DNA of 64,000 nucleotides from Chitinophagaceae bacterium. GTDB lineage: Bacteria; Bacteroidota; Bacteroidia; Chitinophagales; Chitinophagaceae. Below are positions 9,098 to 17,650 of the stretch, piece by piece. The stretch spans positions 124,001 through 188,000 of the forward strand of contig PMSV01000021.1 of NCBI GenBank assembly GCA_003168265.1. Direction: 5' to 3'. How positions within the stretch are numbered: position 1 is the first letter of the stretch; every line of letters starts with the position of its first letter. The notes below the pieces were generated by a model that saw nothing but the letters and a program-made list of their open reading frames with translations, had not been told where the DNA came from and ran no database searches. The translations under genes and the position numbers were made by a program.

Positions 9098-10372
9098 TTA
9101 TAAAGATAATTTTCGTTTTTTCCTTCTTTTCTTTTCTAATAATGCAAAAGGCAATTGGCTTTCACTTTTCTGTGATTTGATCAGGATTTCAAGTAGGTTT
9201 TCATTTTTTACGGAATGATCGCTTAAATAATTTTTTGTTTGCCCAGGATCCAACTCCTTTTTCTGTCCAATTTTATTCAAACTAGGAAACTGCTTTTGGG
9301 CATTTTTTTCTTCTGAGCGTTTATTAATCCGTTGCTGAATTGCGGAAGCGCTATATTCTTTACCCAAGTCGCTTCCGTTGAAGACTGTTTTTGTCCGGTA
9401 GTCAATAAAAGTAATTCCATAAATAAATCCATTTTCATTTTGCCTGAGTATTGTTTGAACTTTCTCTTTCTGTAATACTTTTATGAATGCCTGTAAATCC
9501 TGGGGAGACTTAGCAAGCGTCCATTCAATTGCGGTTTTCAGTTTTTGTTTATCTGGCTCTCTCCTTAATTTATTCTCCTCAAATTTTTTCTCCAGTTTGG
9601 CTAAGGTTGGTTTGCTGTAAATAGAGCTTGCTTTTATGGGTACCCCAATTTTTTTACCGTTTGCATCAAGTACACTATAAAGAAGTCCATTGTTTTTATA
9701 AATTCTGCCATTTTCAGCACCCCGGTGGACAATTACATTATATTGTTTCAGGATGGCATTGAGCTCAGCAAGCGAAGTATATTTGTATTTATCTATTACC
9801 GCGTCGAGCACATTTGTAACGGATCGTTTTGTTTCAGATTTACCATATTTCACTTTTTGTACATTTATAGCTTCACGATTTTCTTTTAGTTGAGAATTTC
9901 TTCCTGCAGCTTTTACCAGGTCAAAATCCTTTTCAATCTCCTTTCTTGCCTTTTCAGATTGATTGCGCCCAATATTATAGGTATTTATCCGTTTGCCGTC
10001 TTCCTGAATAGTTGTGGTAACAATATGTATATGAGGATGACCGGCATCATGATGCTGATAAACCAGATATGGCTGGTCACCAAAGCCAATCCTTGACATA
10101 TACTCATCTGCAATAGCAATCAATTTTTCCTTGTCAAGTTTTTCGGAAGGATCAAAATTCAATGAGATATGGAGTGTATTACTCTTTTTCGCTCGGTCAT
10201 TAAGGCTTATCAAATCATTAAACCGGTTTAATTTTTCATGAAAATTCATCTTATCAGCATCCTTTAAGAAATTTTTTGCATAAATACATTCAGCTCCGCC
10301 CTTTTGAACCTTTTTCTCATTATAATTTAGTGCCCGCTTTATGCTGTGCGGGCTCGTTATTTTTGCGACCAT
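9098..10372 (-). CDS. mobB: Relaxase/mobilisation nuclease MobB (MOB_P-like)
   Basis: A 424-residue protein of the Relaxase (PF03432) family, which nicks one strand at oriT and stays bound to the 5' end. The N-terminal relaxase domain (~1-150) has the metal-binding His cluster in QHHDAGHPHIHIVTT (~residues 106-120). The likely catalytic Tyr near the N-terminus is Tyr17 in RALNYNEKKV. The C-terminal half is basic and of unclear structure, with a Lys/Arg-rich tail (EKKRRKKRKLSL). The start overlaps the end of mobA by 16 bp, indicating translational coupling. AT-rich codon use matches the rest of the accessory region and differs from recQ. Confidence 0.9.
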   Translation of the reverse strand: MVAKITSPHSIKRALNYNEKKVQKGGAECIYAKNFLKDADKMNFHEKLNRFNDLISLNDRAKKSNTLHISLNFDPSEKLDKEKLIAIADEYMSRIGFGDQPYLVYQHHDAGHPHIHIVTTTIQEDGKRINTYNIGRNQSEKARKEIEKDFDLVKAAGRNSQLKENREAINVQKVKYGKSETKRSVTNVLDAVIDKYKYTSLAELNAILKQYNVIVHRGAENGRIYKNNGLLYSVLDANGKKIGVPIKASSIYSKPTLAKLEKKFEENKLRREPDKQKLKTAIEWTLAKSPQDLQAFIKVLQKEKVQTILRQNENGFIYGITFIDYRTKTVFNGSDLGKEYSASAIQQRINKRSEEKNAQKQFPSLNKIGQKKELDPGQTKNYLSDHSVKNENLLEILIKSQKSESQLPFALLEKKRRKKRKLSL

Positions 10373-10752
10373 AATTCATAAACCTGGTTCATCCTGTTTT
10401 TAATTTCTTCTATATTAATCATTAAAGAACTAATTGATGGTTCTGTAATTGACAGCCATGTTTTCACTTCGGGGATTTTCTCAAGGGTGTGCAATCTTTT
10501 GACAGATTGATTAAAATTATTTCCTACGGCACTCAGTTCATTTTTCAGTTTAATCATTTCCCGCAAAAACTCATCTGCTGACTGGTTACGGAATTTAACA
10601 ATGACCGGTTTATTCAATAAGACTTTGCGGGCATACTCGCTCAGTTTTCTGCAAGTCGTTTTTTGAAAATGACCATGAATGATGTCATATTCGTTCGGCC
10701 TTACCCGAAATGAAATCCAGGATTTTAATTTACTTTTTTGCATTCCCATCAC
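10357..10752 (-). CDS. mobA: Mobilisation accessory protein MobA (relaxosome, RHH-like)
   Basis: A 131-residue protein resembling the bacterial mobilisation protein family (MobC/PF05713) that binds near oriT and helps the relaxase. The N-terminal segment WISFRVRPNEYDII (~residues 12-25) fits a ribbon-helix-helix beta strand plus helix. The middle part, ending in NNFNQSVKRLHT, is the conserved core of the family. The naming follows Bacteroides usage, where mobA precedes mobB and mobC. Start candidates are M1, M2 and M4 (MMGMQKS) and cannot be separated. The region directly upstream holds inverted repeats suited to an oriT. Confidence 0.8.
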   Translation of the reverse strand: MMGMQKSKLKSWISFRVRPNEYDIIHGHFQKTTCRKLSEYARKVLLNKPVIVKFRNQSADEFLREMIKLKNELSAVGNNFNQSVKRLHTLEKIPEVKTWLSITEPSISSLMINIEEIKNRMNQVYELWSQK

Positions 10753-10803
10753 TAAATCATTTTCACTGTCCTGACAAAATAACCTTTAAAGTTTCTGACA
10801 CAT

Positions 10804-10887
10804 CCGCCCGCCGACTCCGGAGGCGTGGGGCGGCGAGATACAATTGTGCAACAATTGAACATCTCGCCCGTTGCAGATTTGGCAACG
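10804..10887. other. Candidate oriT: nested and adjacent inverted repeats upstream of mobA
   Basis: Two adjacent hairpins. The first nests an 8-bp outer stem (GGCGAGAT 10832-10839 with ATCTCGCC 10861-10868) around a 7-bp inner stem (CAATTGT 10841-10847 with ACAATTG 10851-10857). The second pairs CGTTGC (10869-10874) with GCAACG (10882-10887). A GC-rich imperfect repeat (10804-10833) precedes them. Position directly upstream of mobA and the symmetry are typical of relaxosome binding sites; the nic site is not identified. Confidence 0.5.
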
Positions 10888-11140
10888 TAAAATCTACGAA
10901 ATTCTTAATGAGCTTGGATATAACAACGGAGTAAAATTAACGCCCCTGCAAAATGTCAACAATACATGACTGAATTTTAATCAGGCTAAGTTTTCTGAAT
11001 GAAAATTAATGAGCTTTGTCAGGAAACGAAAAATTGAAAAATAAAGGATGATTTTCGATCTGCTTTTCAATTAAGAAATGTTTGAAAAGAAAAAACGGGA
11101 AAAAAGAAAGCAATTTGTAAACGGCAATGTGAAGGCAATA
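10888..11140. other. Intergenic DNA between oriT candidate and structured repeat
   Basis: AT-rich sequence with no recognised gene. It separates the mobilisation cassette from the operon downstream and contains only short spurious reading frames. Confidence 0.4.
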
Positions 11141-11211
11141 CACCAAAAGGAACGCGGAATAAAAGAAGGGTATTTGTGGGTGCTATTGTGTTTATGCCGA
11201 ACCTTTTGGTG
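11141..11211. repeat. Structured repeat, copy A
   Basis: A perfect 10-bp inverted repeat (CACCAAAAGG 11141-11150 with CCTTTTGGTG 11202-11211) encloses 51 nt. The inner sequence begins AACGCGGAATAAA and ends GTGTTTATGCCGAA. Copy B at 22142-22211 has the same layout and conserved inner blocks but a different, still perfectly paired stem. Both are in the same orientation. It could be a DNA recombination site, a structured RNA or a dispersed Bacteroidota repeat. Nothing seen identifies which. Confidence 0.6.
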
Positions 11212-11426
11212 GCAGAGCAGTCGCTAAATTCGCTTTCGCATTTGCCCCACTTTTTCATCCAATATTCAAAATGTATAAATACGATCTAAATACAATCGAA
11301 ATAATGAAATAAAAAATATTAATTGTGTTAGTTTTCTAGATTCGGGATTCTGTTAATCACCAAAAAAATGCGGTCTTGGAAATAATTAGAGCCCTTTATA
11401 CCGGCCTACAGATTTTTAGAATTAAT
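11212..11426. other. Spacer between repeat A and the end of the six-gene operon
   Basis: AT-rich, about 215 bp. No gene and no clear intrinsic terminator for the leftward operon apart from the hairpin of repeat A itself, which could act as one. Confidence 0.35.
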
Positions 11427-12560
11427 TCAAATCATCTTTTTTACCTTGTTGACTCCAGATTCAGAGCTAAAGCCTGAAAAAGGGCCACCGACTTTCCAAT
11501 GTTTATTTGTAATTAAAGATTTTGAAATCCGCGATTTAATTGCCACCAAAGATTTCGAAAACGAACCATTATTTTGCTTATATATATCCCCGACTAATCC
11601 ATTTATCGCCTTTACTCCAAACGTTTTTTGAATATAATAATCCTTTTTATAATAAAAGGTTTTTAGTTCCTCATCGATATCAATTCCAATCTGCTCAGTT
11701 CCAAATGCATCAGGCCATTTGGATTTAATATAATCATCCCAGCAGGTAAATAAAAAATCCGCAACACTTGCGCCAGCGCTATCAACATACTTTAACAAAA
11801 TTGAATGGTTGGACCCGAGGTGGAAAATATGTTCTCGCATATAGAATCTTATTAACGGTTGTATAGACTCCATAAATGAATTGACACCAACAATTCCAAG
11901 AATTAACTCATTGTGAATATCAAATTTTATTGCATTATGCCAAACACTTTTTTCTCTATCTTCTTTAAGAATAAAAGCAGTCTTGATGCATATATGATCA
12001 ACGATGTTTTTCGAATTTATACTTTCCTCCTTCAGTCGATAATCAAATTCCGCCAATTTTATTAGATCTATTTTTACACGCTTAGCCTTTGAATTTATAT
12101 CGCTAAATATACTAAGCTCAATAGACCGTTTATTCTGTTCTGTAATCAAAATTATCACAGGGAGCAAGAAATCATTTATTGAAGAATTATTTTTAGAAGC
12201 TTCTCTTAGGCCGAATATGCGATGTTGCCCGTCTACTATCCTTAGTATTTTAGATTTGATTTTATTAGAATCTAAATCAAGAAACATATTATCAGCGCTT
12301 TTTTTTGAAATCTTCTTCAGGTCTTGTCTGTCTAATCCCAAAACTATCGAAGTAGGCAGGATGAAATTATTTAAATTATTGAGTATGTAATCTCTTATTT
12401 TATTGTAATGCTTCGGTTCCGGTTTTCGTTGATATCCATCGTTATTTTGACCATATACCAACACTTCTCCAAAATTGTCTATGCATCCAAAAGACATTAC
12501 AGCAATCAAAAATGTTTGTCTATTTTGAACAAATTCAAGATATTTAATTTGGTAGTTCAT
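11427..12560 (-). CDS. DGQHR-domain protein (DndB/ParB-like)
   Basis: A 377-residue protein with the hallmark IVDGQHRIFGLREA near residue 110, preceded by a YQRKPEPKHYNKIRDYI segment (~43-59). That order (YQR..., then DGQHR) defines the DGQHR/DndB group, related to ParB/Srx folds. DndB regulates the dnd DNA phosphorothioation operon; other DGQHR proteins sit in defence and DNA-modification loci. The ~250 residues after the motif are not recognised. It is the last gene of the operon and its start overlaps the end of the RelA/SpoT-like gene by 17 bp, so translation of the two is probably coupled. No dnd or dpd modification genes are nearby, so a classical Dnd or Dpd system is unlikely. Confidence 0.75.
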   Translation of the reverse strand: MNYQIKYLEFVQNRQTFLIAVMSFGCIDNFGEVLVYGQNNDGYQRKPEPKHYNKIRDYILNNLNNFILPTSIVLGLDRQDLKKISKKSADNMFLDLDSNKIKSKILRIVDGQHRIFGLREASKNNSSINDFLLPVIILITEQNKRSIELSIFSDINSKAKRVKIDLIKLAEFDYRLKEESINSKNIVDHICIKTAFILKEDREKSVWHNAIKFDIHNELILGIVGVNSFMESIQPLIRFYMREHIFHLGSNHSILLKYVDSAGASVADFLFTCWDDYIKSKWPDAFGTEQIGIDIDEELKTFYYKKDYYIQKTFGVKAINGLVGDIYKQNNGSFSKSLVAIKSRISKSLITNKHWKVGGPFSGFSSESGVNKVKKMI

Positions 12561-14076
12561 CAGACAATTTTTTAAGCAGAATTAGTGCCCTTTGAATTAA
12601 GTCCTCGGCATTTCGCAAATTTGCAATTTCGCTAAATTTTTTTTCTTGAAGAGGAAAAATAATTGAACTAATAGTTAGTATAAGGTCATTTGCATTTATT
12701 TCATCTCTTATATCCTTAAAATATGACTCAGCATTTTCACTATAATAAATAAGCAGTAAAAAATTTCGAATATAATTTTTCTGCTCATCCGAATATTTGC
12801 CCTCATCAATATCTGAATAATTTATAATATTCGATAATGTAGAAAAAAAAGAATTTATTTTCTCAAAATTGTAAAGCAAAGCACCTGAATTTAGGTATTC
12901 ACATAAAACTGAAAAATTCTCTTCAAGATAAACCGAATAATATGCAAAATCATCGCGCAAATGAAAGACCAAAAACTCCAAGTAGGCATTAATCATTTTA
13001 GGGATAATCCGATTAAAATTTTGCAATCGCCGTTCTCTGTTTGTTACGGCTCTTGAAAACCAATTAAAATACACCAATTCAATTATCTGGAGGTTGAAAT
13101 CTCTATTTCTCACCCGTATGTAATGCCTAACTAAATCTAACAAGCCTTTTGTTGTCAATATTGAAAAGTCTAGACGAGCTTTGATATTACGTTTGTCAAG
13201 TGGCAACTTTTTATACAAAAAAAACAAAAACTCAGAAATGTCTTCCAGCCTATATCCGAAACCAAGCTTGCTCTTTAAAAGACCTGAATACTGCGAACTG
13301 AACTTTTCTGTAAAGTCAATGACATCCCTGTTTTTGGAAAATGAATGCTCGGCTTCTCGGATTTGTAATAAAAACTTATCAACCTGAACAATAAGGTTGC
13401 CCAAATTTACCATCGAATTTTTCACATTTTCTTTTACCGGCGATACAGAATAATCCTTGTAAAACATCGAGTGATCCATATCTCCCCAAGCTGAAAGAAG
13501 TTTGCTTTTGATTTGCAATTCGAACTTAAATGACTCAGCATAAATCCCCTTTATTTTATAAAACTCTAAGCCATTCCTCATGCGAATCGGCTGCTTTTCC
13601 AAATCATCCAAATCAAGGTATAGTTTTCTTTTATCGTTGAAAAGCATAAGGTATTTATCCTTAAGTAAAGAAATTACTTTTTTGCAATCGTCTTCTAGTT
13701 CAGTTAATATTTTTATCCCGATAATATCATCTGAAATCTGTTTTATCAATTCCCGAGTTCTTTTCGATCTTTTTGAAATTTCTTTTCTTGATTTAAATCT
13801 TTCCTCTTTTAAAAAAGAATAAATCAAATTCCCCCTAATCAATTTTTCATGAAAACTATCTTTTTCTTTCACCCGCCCTACTACTACAAAGTACTTGATA
13901 GGACGAACAGAATTAGAAGTAATGAGATTATATTGATCGGCATTCTGGGTAAGAATATCGTCAAATTTTGATTCCAAGCTTTTTAACGTAGATTTTAGCG
14001 TGCTTTGAAATGTTCCATGACAATAAGCATCAACTATTCCAGAAATCAAAGAAGTTGTACTCGCAATTTTATCCAT
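12544..14076 (-). CDS. RelA/SpoT-domain nucleotidyltransferase-like protein, atypical
   Basis: A 510-residue protein. Residues ~60-207 match the RelA_SpoT synthetase fold: FVVVGRVKEKDSFHEKL (basic substrate-binding strand), SDDIIGIKILTE with the conserved metal-binding Asp near 116-117, then NGLEFYKIKGIY, FELQIKSKL with the catalytic-type Glu near 186, and WGDMDHSMFYKDY. The usual NGYxSxH motif, whose Tyr stacks on the acceptor guanine, reads NGLEFYK here, so Tyr and His are replaced. Residues ~210-510 are helical and unrecognised. There is no HD hydrolase domain. Stand-alone synthetases include toxins (toxSAS, CapRel) that alter tRNA or nucleotides; the substrate here is unknown. It starts 20 bp after the radical SAM gene. 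Confidence 0.75.
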   Translation of the reverse strand: MDKIASTTSLISGIVDAYCHGTFQSTLKSTLKSLESKFDDILTQNADQYNLITSNSVRPIKYFVVVGRVKEKDSFHEKLIRGNLIYSFLKEERFKSRKEISKRSKRTRELIKQISDDIIGIKILTELEDDCKKVISLLKDKYLMLFNDKRKLYLDLDDLEKQPIRMRNGLEFYKIKGIYAESFKFELQIKSKLLSAWGDMDHSMFYKDYSVSPVKENVKNSMVNLGNLIVQVDKFLLQIREAEHSFSKNRDVIDFTEKFSSQYSGLLKSKLGFGYRLEDISEFLFFLYKKLPLDKRNIKARLDFSILTTKGLLDLVRHYIRVRNRDFNLQIIELVYFNWFSRAVTNRERRLQNFNRIIPKMINAYLEFLVFHLRDDFAYYSVYLEENFSVLCEYLNSGALLYNFEKINSFFSTLSNIINYSDIDEGKYSDEQKNYIRNFLLLIYYSENAESYFKDIRDEINANDLILTISSIIFPLQEKKFSEIANLRNAEDLIQRALILLKKLSDELPN

Positions 14077-14096
14077 TGTTATTGGATTAAATGAAT

Positions 14097-16100
14097 TTAT
14101 TGTACATCAGCTCGGTGCATTTTTCTTGCTACTTCTGCTTCAAAATCATATGTTATTGTGAGATTAAGTGAAATGTCATTCTTAACAAGGTTGTTAAATT
14201 GCCTTTTCATTGATTTAAACTGCACATCTTTCAATTGAATTTCACCAACCTTTTCTTTTTTTATCGTGTAATGTTTCAAGAGAGCGTGAATTTTAGGATT
14301 ATCCGTTTTCTTTTCGTACTCTCTAAAATTATTTGAACGAATTATTTCTTCGGCAACAAGCCTTTCTTCTGAAGTAAGCGAGTTGTAAATATTTCGCCAA
14401 GCTTTTGTAAATCCGTTGCCTTCAAAAAAATATCTGTAAACAATATATTCTTCCGGCATATGCAAAATTTCATAAAATTCGCCCAAGTTTTTCCCAAAGG
14501 CCTTTTCAAAAAATTGATTGCCTGGTGCAACAATTCCTTTAGTAACATTGAGAATAGATTGAATTGCTCTAATATATTTTCGATTCCATTTTTTACCAAT
14601 AAATTCTCTCCCTTTGGCCTCCTCTCCAAACAAAGGAATATACTTCATGGGAAATGAAAATATTTTTGTCCCGAGTTCAGCATTCAACTTGACATTTATT
14701 TCCAGTCTCTTATATAAATCGTCTGGGCTGTCGTGAAAGTTATAGAGTATATAATTTGATAATTCGGTTAAGCCGTATTTTGCGGCAAGCCGCACCGCAT
14801 TTTCATATTTGTCTTTTATTCCCCAATAATCAAAAGCAATTCTTAATGGGCGAATCGGTATTTCACTCATTAATTTCATAAGTTCGTCGGTTACATATCG
14901 TGCGTCCGTACCCTGATTAAAATCAACGTATCGCTTCTGATGATTTTTTTTCCTATGATGCTCGTAAACACCTTTCAATAATTTATATGCTCGAAGAATG
15001 CCCTGTTTTGTTGTTGTTTCAAATTTAATCAGGGAATTTGCATCCAAAACGTTATAGTAATTTTGCTGTGCATCACCTTTTAGACGATCCAATAATTCGT
15101 GGTACAAGCGATGTGCCCTTTTAATATAGGCCTTATCATTTAACCCATTTCGTAGATTTTTAACAGCAATGTCCAGTTGATTTGGCTCAATATATGTTGC
15201 CCCCTTATAAAATCCCATTTGTTTAATCTCTTCAATAATCTGTGGGAAGTTGGGGGATGCAAGAACGTTGTTGTCCATTAACAATAAATGTTGTTGTTCG
15301 CCGTATATTCTTTTTATTTCAGCAAACTTGTCAAAAGTCTCGATTTTCGGCTTATAAACAGGTTCGAGAATGGGAACTGAGCAAAATGCACATTTCCGCG
15401 TACATCCTTTTGTCATAAATGTAAAGTAGGCGCTCCCCGTTGGATACACATAATTTGTTTCTTCAAGAATTGAATAATCAAGTGGCAAATTATCGATAAT
15501 CATATTCTTTGCTTCAGGAATGTCCGGATCAAGGACGCCCGGGTGGTCCAATAACCCTTCGTGCGGCTTAATTCCAGTTTCAAGCTCAACTTCGTTATGG
15601 AGTAAGGAAGCTAAAACGCCTCCTATTTTTATATGATCGTGGTCTAAAACTAAATGTTTGGCAAAATGAATAGTTTCAACCGTTATTTTCCAATAAAATG
15701 TAAAAAGAGTAGTTACATATACCCTGTCCCACTTAGGGAATTTCTCATAGTTTTTTTTCCTATAAATAGAGGAAAAATTCTCAAGACATTTAATAACAAG
15801 TTCTTTGTATCTAGAATTCCTATAAATTATAGATTCAAAAAGGTTGCTATTTTTTGTCTTAATATAATTTCGAACGGCAGCAGTTGATTTTTGCCAATCC
15901 CCCTTATTATCAATCTTGCCAAGCCTCACTAAACAAGATTTAGCTAATTCATCCAGCACCAAATCTTTCAGATCTCCCTTAAAAAATTTAACATTGTCCC
16001 CAAGCATCCGATGATAGGTAGCAATTTTCATTAACCCTATTGGAGGATATTTATTTTTGTAGTTAGGCTCAACCAAAAGTATCTCGCGCTTATTTCTCAT
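14097..16100 (-). CDS. Radical SAM protein with B12-binding-like N-terminus
   Basis: A 667-residue protein. The N-terminus ILLVEPNYKNKYPPIGLMKI resembles the cobalamin-binding domain seen before radical SAM domains, but the DxHxxG cobalamin ligand is not evident. The cluster motif is KGCTRKCAFCSV (Cys233, 237, 240; CX3CX2C), which binds the 4Fe-4S cluster that cleaves S-adenosylmethionine. Downstream strands include HLLLMDNNVLASPNF and VDFNQGTDARYV, typical of the radical SAM barrel (NQGTDAR is shared with B12-radical SAM proteins). The C-terminal ~170 residues are unrecognised. The start overlaps the preceding ATPase stop by 4 bp. What it modifies (DNA, tRNA, nucleotide or protein) is not evident; a radical SAM enzyme is unusual in this company. 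Confidence 0.8.
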   Translation of the reverse strand: MRNKREILLVEPNYKNKYPPIGLMKIATYHRMLGDNVKFFKGDLKDLVLDELAKSCLVRLGKIDNKGDWQKSTAAVRNYIKTKNSNLFESIIYRNSRYKELVIKCLENFSSIYRKKNYEKFPKWDRVYVTTLFTFYWKITVETIHFAKHLVLDHDHIKIGGVLASLLHNEVELETGIKPHEGLLDHPGVLDPDIPEAKNMIIDNLPLDYSILEETNYVYPTGSAYFTFMTKGCTRKCAFCSVPILEPVYKPKIETFDKFAEIKRIYGEQQHLLLMDNNVLASPNFPQIIEEIKQMGFYKGATYIEPNQLDIAVKNLRNGLNDKAYIKRAHRLYHELLDRLKGDAQQNYYNVLDANSLIKFETTTKQGILRAYKLLKGVYEHHRKKNHQKRYVDFNQGTDARYVTDELMKLMSEIPIRPLRIAFDYWGIKDKYENAVRLAAKYGLTELSNYILYNFHDSPDDLYKRLEINVKLNAELGTKIFSFPMKYIPLFGEEAKGREFIGKKWNRKYIRAIQSILNVTKGIVAPGNQFFEKAFGKNLGEFYEILHMPEEYIVYRYFFEGNGFTKAWRNIYNSLTSEERLVAEEIIRSNNFREYEKKTDNPKIHALLKHYTIKKEKVGEIQLKDVQFKSMKRQFNNLVKNDISLNLTITYDFEAEVARKMHRADVQ

Positions 16101-17650
16101 TTTAATTCTTCTTCAATTTTTTGAATTAGATTCTCTGCAATATCCGCGTCTAGAACATCTCTAATAATGATAAATACTCTCGCCAAAAATTTTCTTTCAT
16201 CTTTATTTAGGCTGCTTAGATTATCAACCCTGAATTTTGGTTTTGCGTTGTCTTCAGGGATTTTTATTCCTTCTATTTCGAGGCTTGTTTGGGGTTGGCT
16301 GACTCTATTCAATATTTTAGTTATCGATTGCGAATCGTCTTTTGTCGCTTCAAATTCGATTTTTTCAATCTTTTTTTTAGCTTTTAATGCTTCCTCTTTT
16401 TTCTGTTCAAATCGTTCTCTATATTCGGAATGTTCTTTTTTATCAGTAAAGCCGTTTTCATTTTTTTGTCTGAATTCTATTTCGAACATTTTTAAATCTT
16501 CGATTTTCTTAAGGGAGCTATTTATTTCAGAAGCCGTATAACACAATTTGTAAATATGAGTATGAAAATAATTTCTTAACTTTTGTTCGAACAAAGCACA
16601 AATGTCATTTTCAATAAAATAATCCCTCCTCGAATTAGGAATAAGATCCTGATGCACTCCATGAATTTCCCCAAAAAAGTAAAAATTAAACCGGTTGTCA
16701 CGATGCAGTTTTAACAATGTGTATTCATTACCAATCTGAATATTTGATTTCCGCAATCTAAACCCGCGCGCTAAGTTAATTGAACGCAACTGTCTATTAA
16801 AAGTTGAAACTCCATACCAGCCCCAATAAATCAAGCCATCCCGGCTATCCTTAGACTTGAAAAAGACAATGTCGATTACTTCATCGACTTTTCGCTTGTT
16901 CATGTCATCACCATCATATACATATGTTGAATATGCTTTAAAAAGCTGCTCAGAATTAAGATAAATTTTATATTCATCCAGATGTATTTGCTCGTTTTTT
17001 AGCTCGTCATAAATCTTGCTTCTAAATATAAATTTTGTCGAAAATGGCAGCGGTGCAACCATTGAGAGATATTCTGCGACTGAATCTTTATTCAATAATT
17101 CATCATTGGATACGCCAATAAGAATCACTCTAAAATAGTGTCTGTCTATATCTTCATCCTCGAAATATATACCAGTAACTCTTTCAATTACTGACACAGC
17201 ATCTTCCTTATCTTTCCTATTATTAATGATGTCTTTCAATAAAGCCGCGTCCCATGTTAATATAGTTTTTGAAGTCTCTCCTTTAACAGAAGTTTCAAAA
17301 ACAAGTTTCTCGCAATAGGCCAGGCCACCCAATCGTCCTATTCCACGGAATCCTTTGTCAATACCCCTCTGTTTTGTTGACTGCGCAATGTTTTGCAGGA
17401 TAGGCTGAACCCGAGATTGGGCAATTCCTGTCGCGTTATCTTCAACTGATATGACTCTTTTTTCCTCATCAATTGTAATATGTATCTCACCTTGTTCCTT
17501 GTCAAGTAAAGAGTCTTTTATGGCCTTGTCAATCTGATCGGCGGCATTCTGCACATACTCACGGTATATAAAACGTGAATCATCATACATGCCCAATGTT
17601 AGTGACTCAATTACATCTTTGCCAATTACAGTTTGAAATTTCTTATCCAT
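16097..17650 (-). CDS. GHKL ATPase (Hsp90/MORC-like)
   Basis: A 517-residue protein with an N-terminal Bergerat-fold ATPase. The N box is YREYVQNAADQID (~residues 29-41; Glu31 and Asn35). The G1 box is VEDNATGIAQ (~69-78) and the lid/G2 region is DKGFRGIGRLGGL (~98-110). A transducer-like middle domain follows, then a Lys/Glu-rich helical stretch (~390-440) that could be a coiled coil. Prokaryotic MORC-like ATPases occur in restriction-type loci and HtpG-like ATPases also occur in defence islands. The start overlaps the HerA gene's stop by 8 bp and the stop overlaps the radical SAM start by 4 bp, so it is part of one translational chain. Confidence 0.85.
   Translation of the reverse strand: MDKKFQTVIGKDVIESLTLGMYDDSRFIYREYVQNAADQIDKAIKDSLLDKEQGEIHITIDEEKRVISVEDNATGIAQSRVQPILQNIAQSTKQRGIDKGFRGIGRLGGLAYCEKLVFETSVKGETSKTILTWDAALLKDIINNRKDKEDAVSVIERVTGIYFEDEDIDRHYFRVILIGVSNDELLNKDSVAEYLSMVAPLPFSTKFIFRSKIYDELKNEQIHLDEYKIYLNSEQLFKAYSTYVYDGDDMNKRKVDEVIDIVFFKSKDSRDGLIYWGWYGVSTFNRQLRSINLARGFRLRKSNIQIGNEYTLLKLHRDNRFNFYFFGEIHGVHQDLIPNSRRDYFIENDICALFEQKLRNYFHTHIYKLCYTASEINSSLKKIEDLKMFEIEFRQKNENGFTDKKEHSEYRERFEQKKEEALKAKKKIEKIEFEATKDDSQSITKILNRVSQPQTSLEIEGIKIPEDNAKPKFRVDNLSSLNKDERKFLARVFIIIRDVLDADIAENLIQKIEEELK

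Noticed and set aside
11067-11258. 63-codon minus-strand frame across repeat A
   Set aside because: It is read through the structured repeat; conservation is explained by the stem-loop, and the B copy is frameshifted relative to it.
11427-12560. DGQHR protein as evidence for a DNA phosphorothioation (Dnd) or Dpd system
   Set aside because: No dndC/D/E, dptF/G/H or dpdA-like genes are present in the window.
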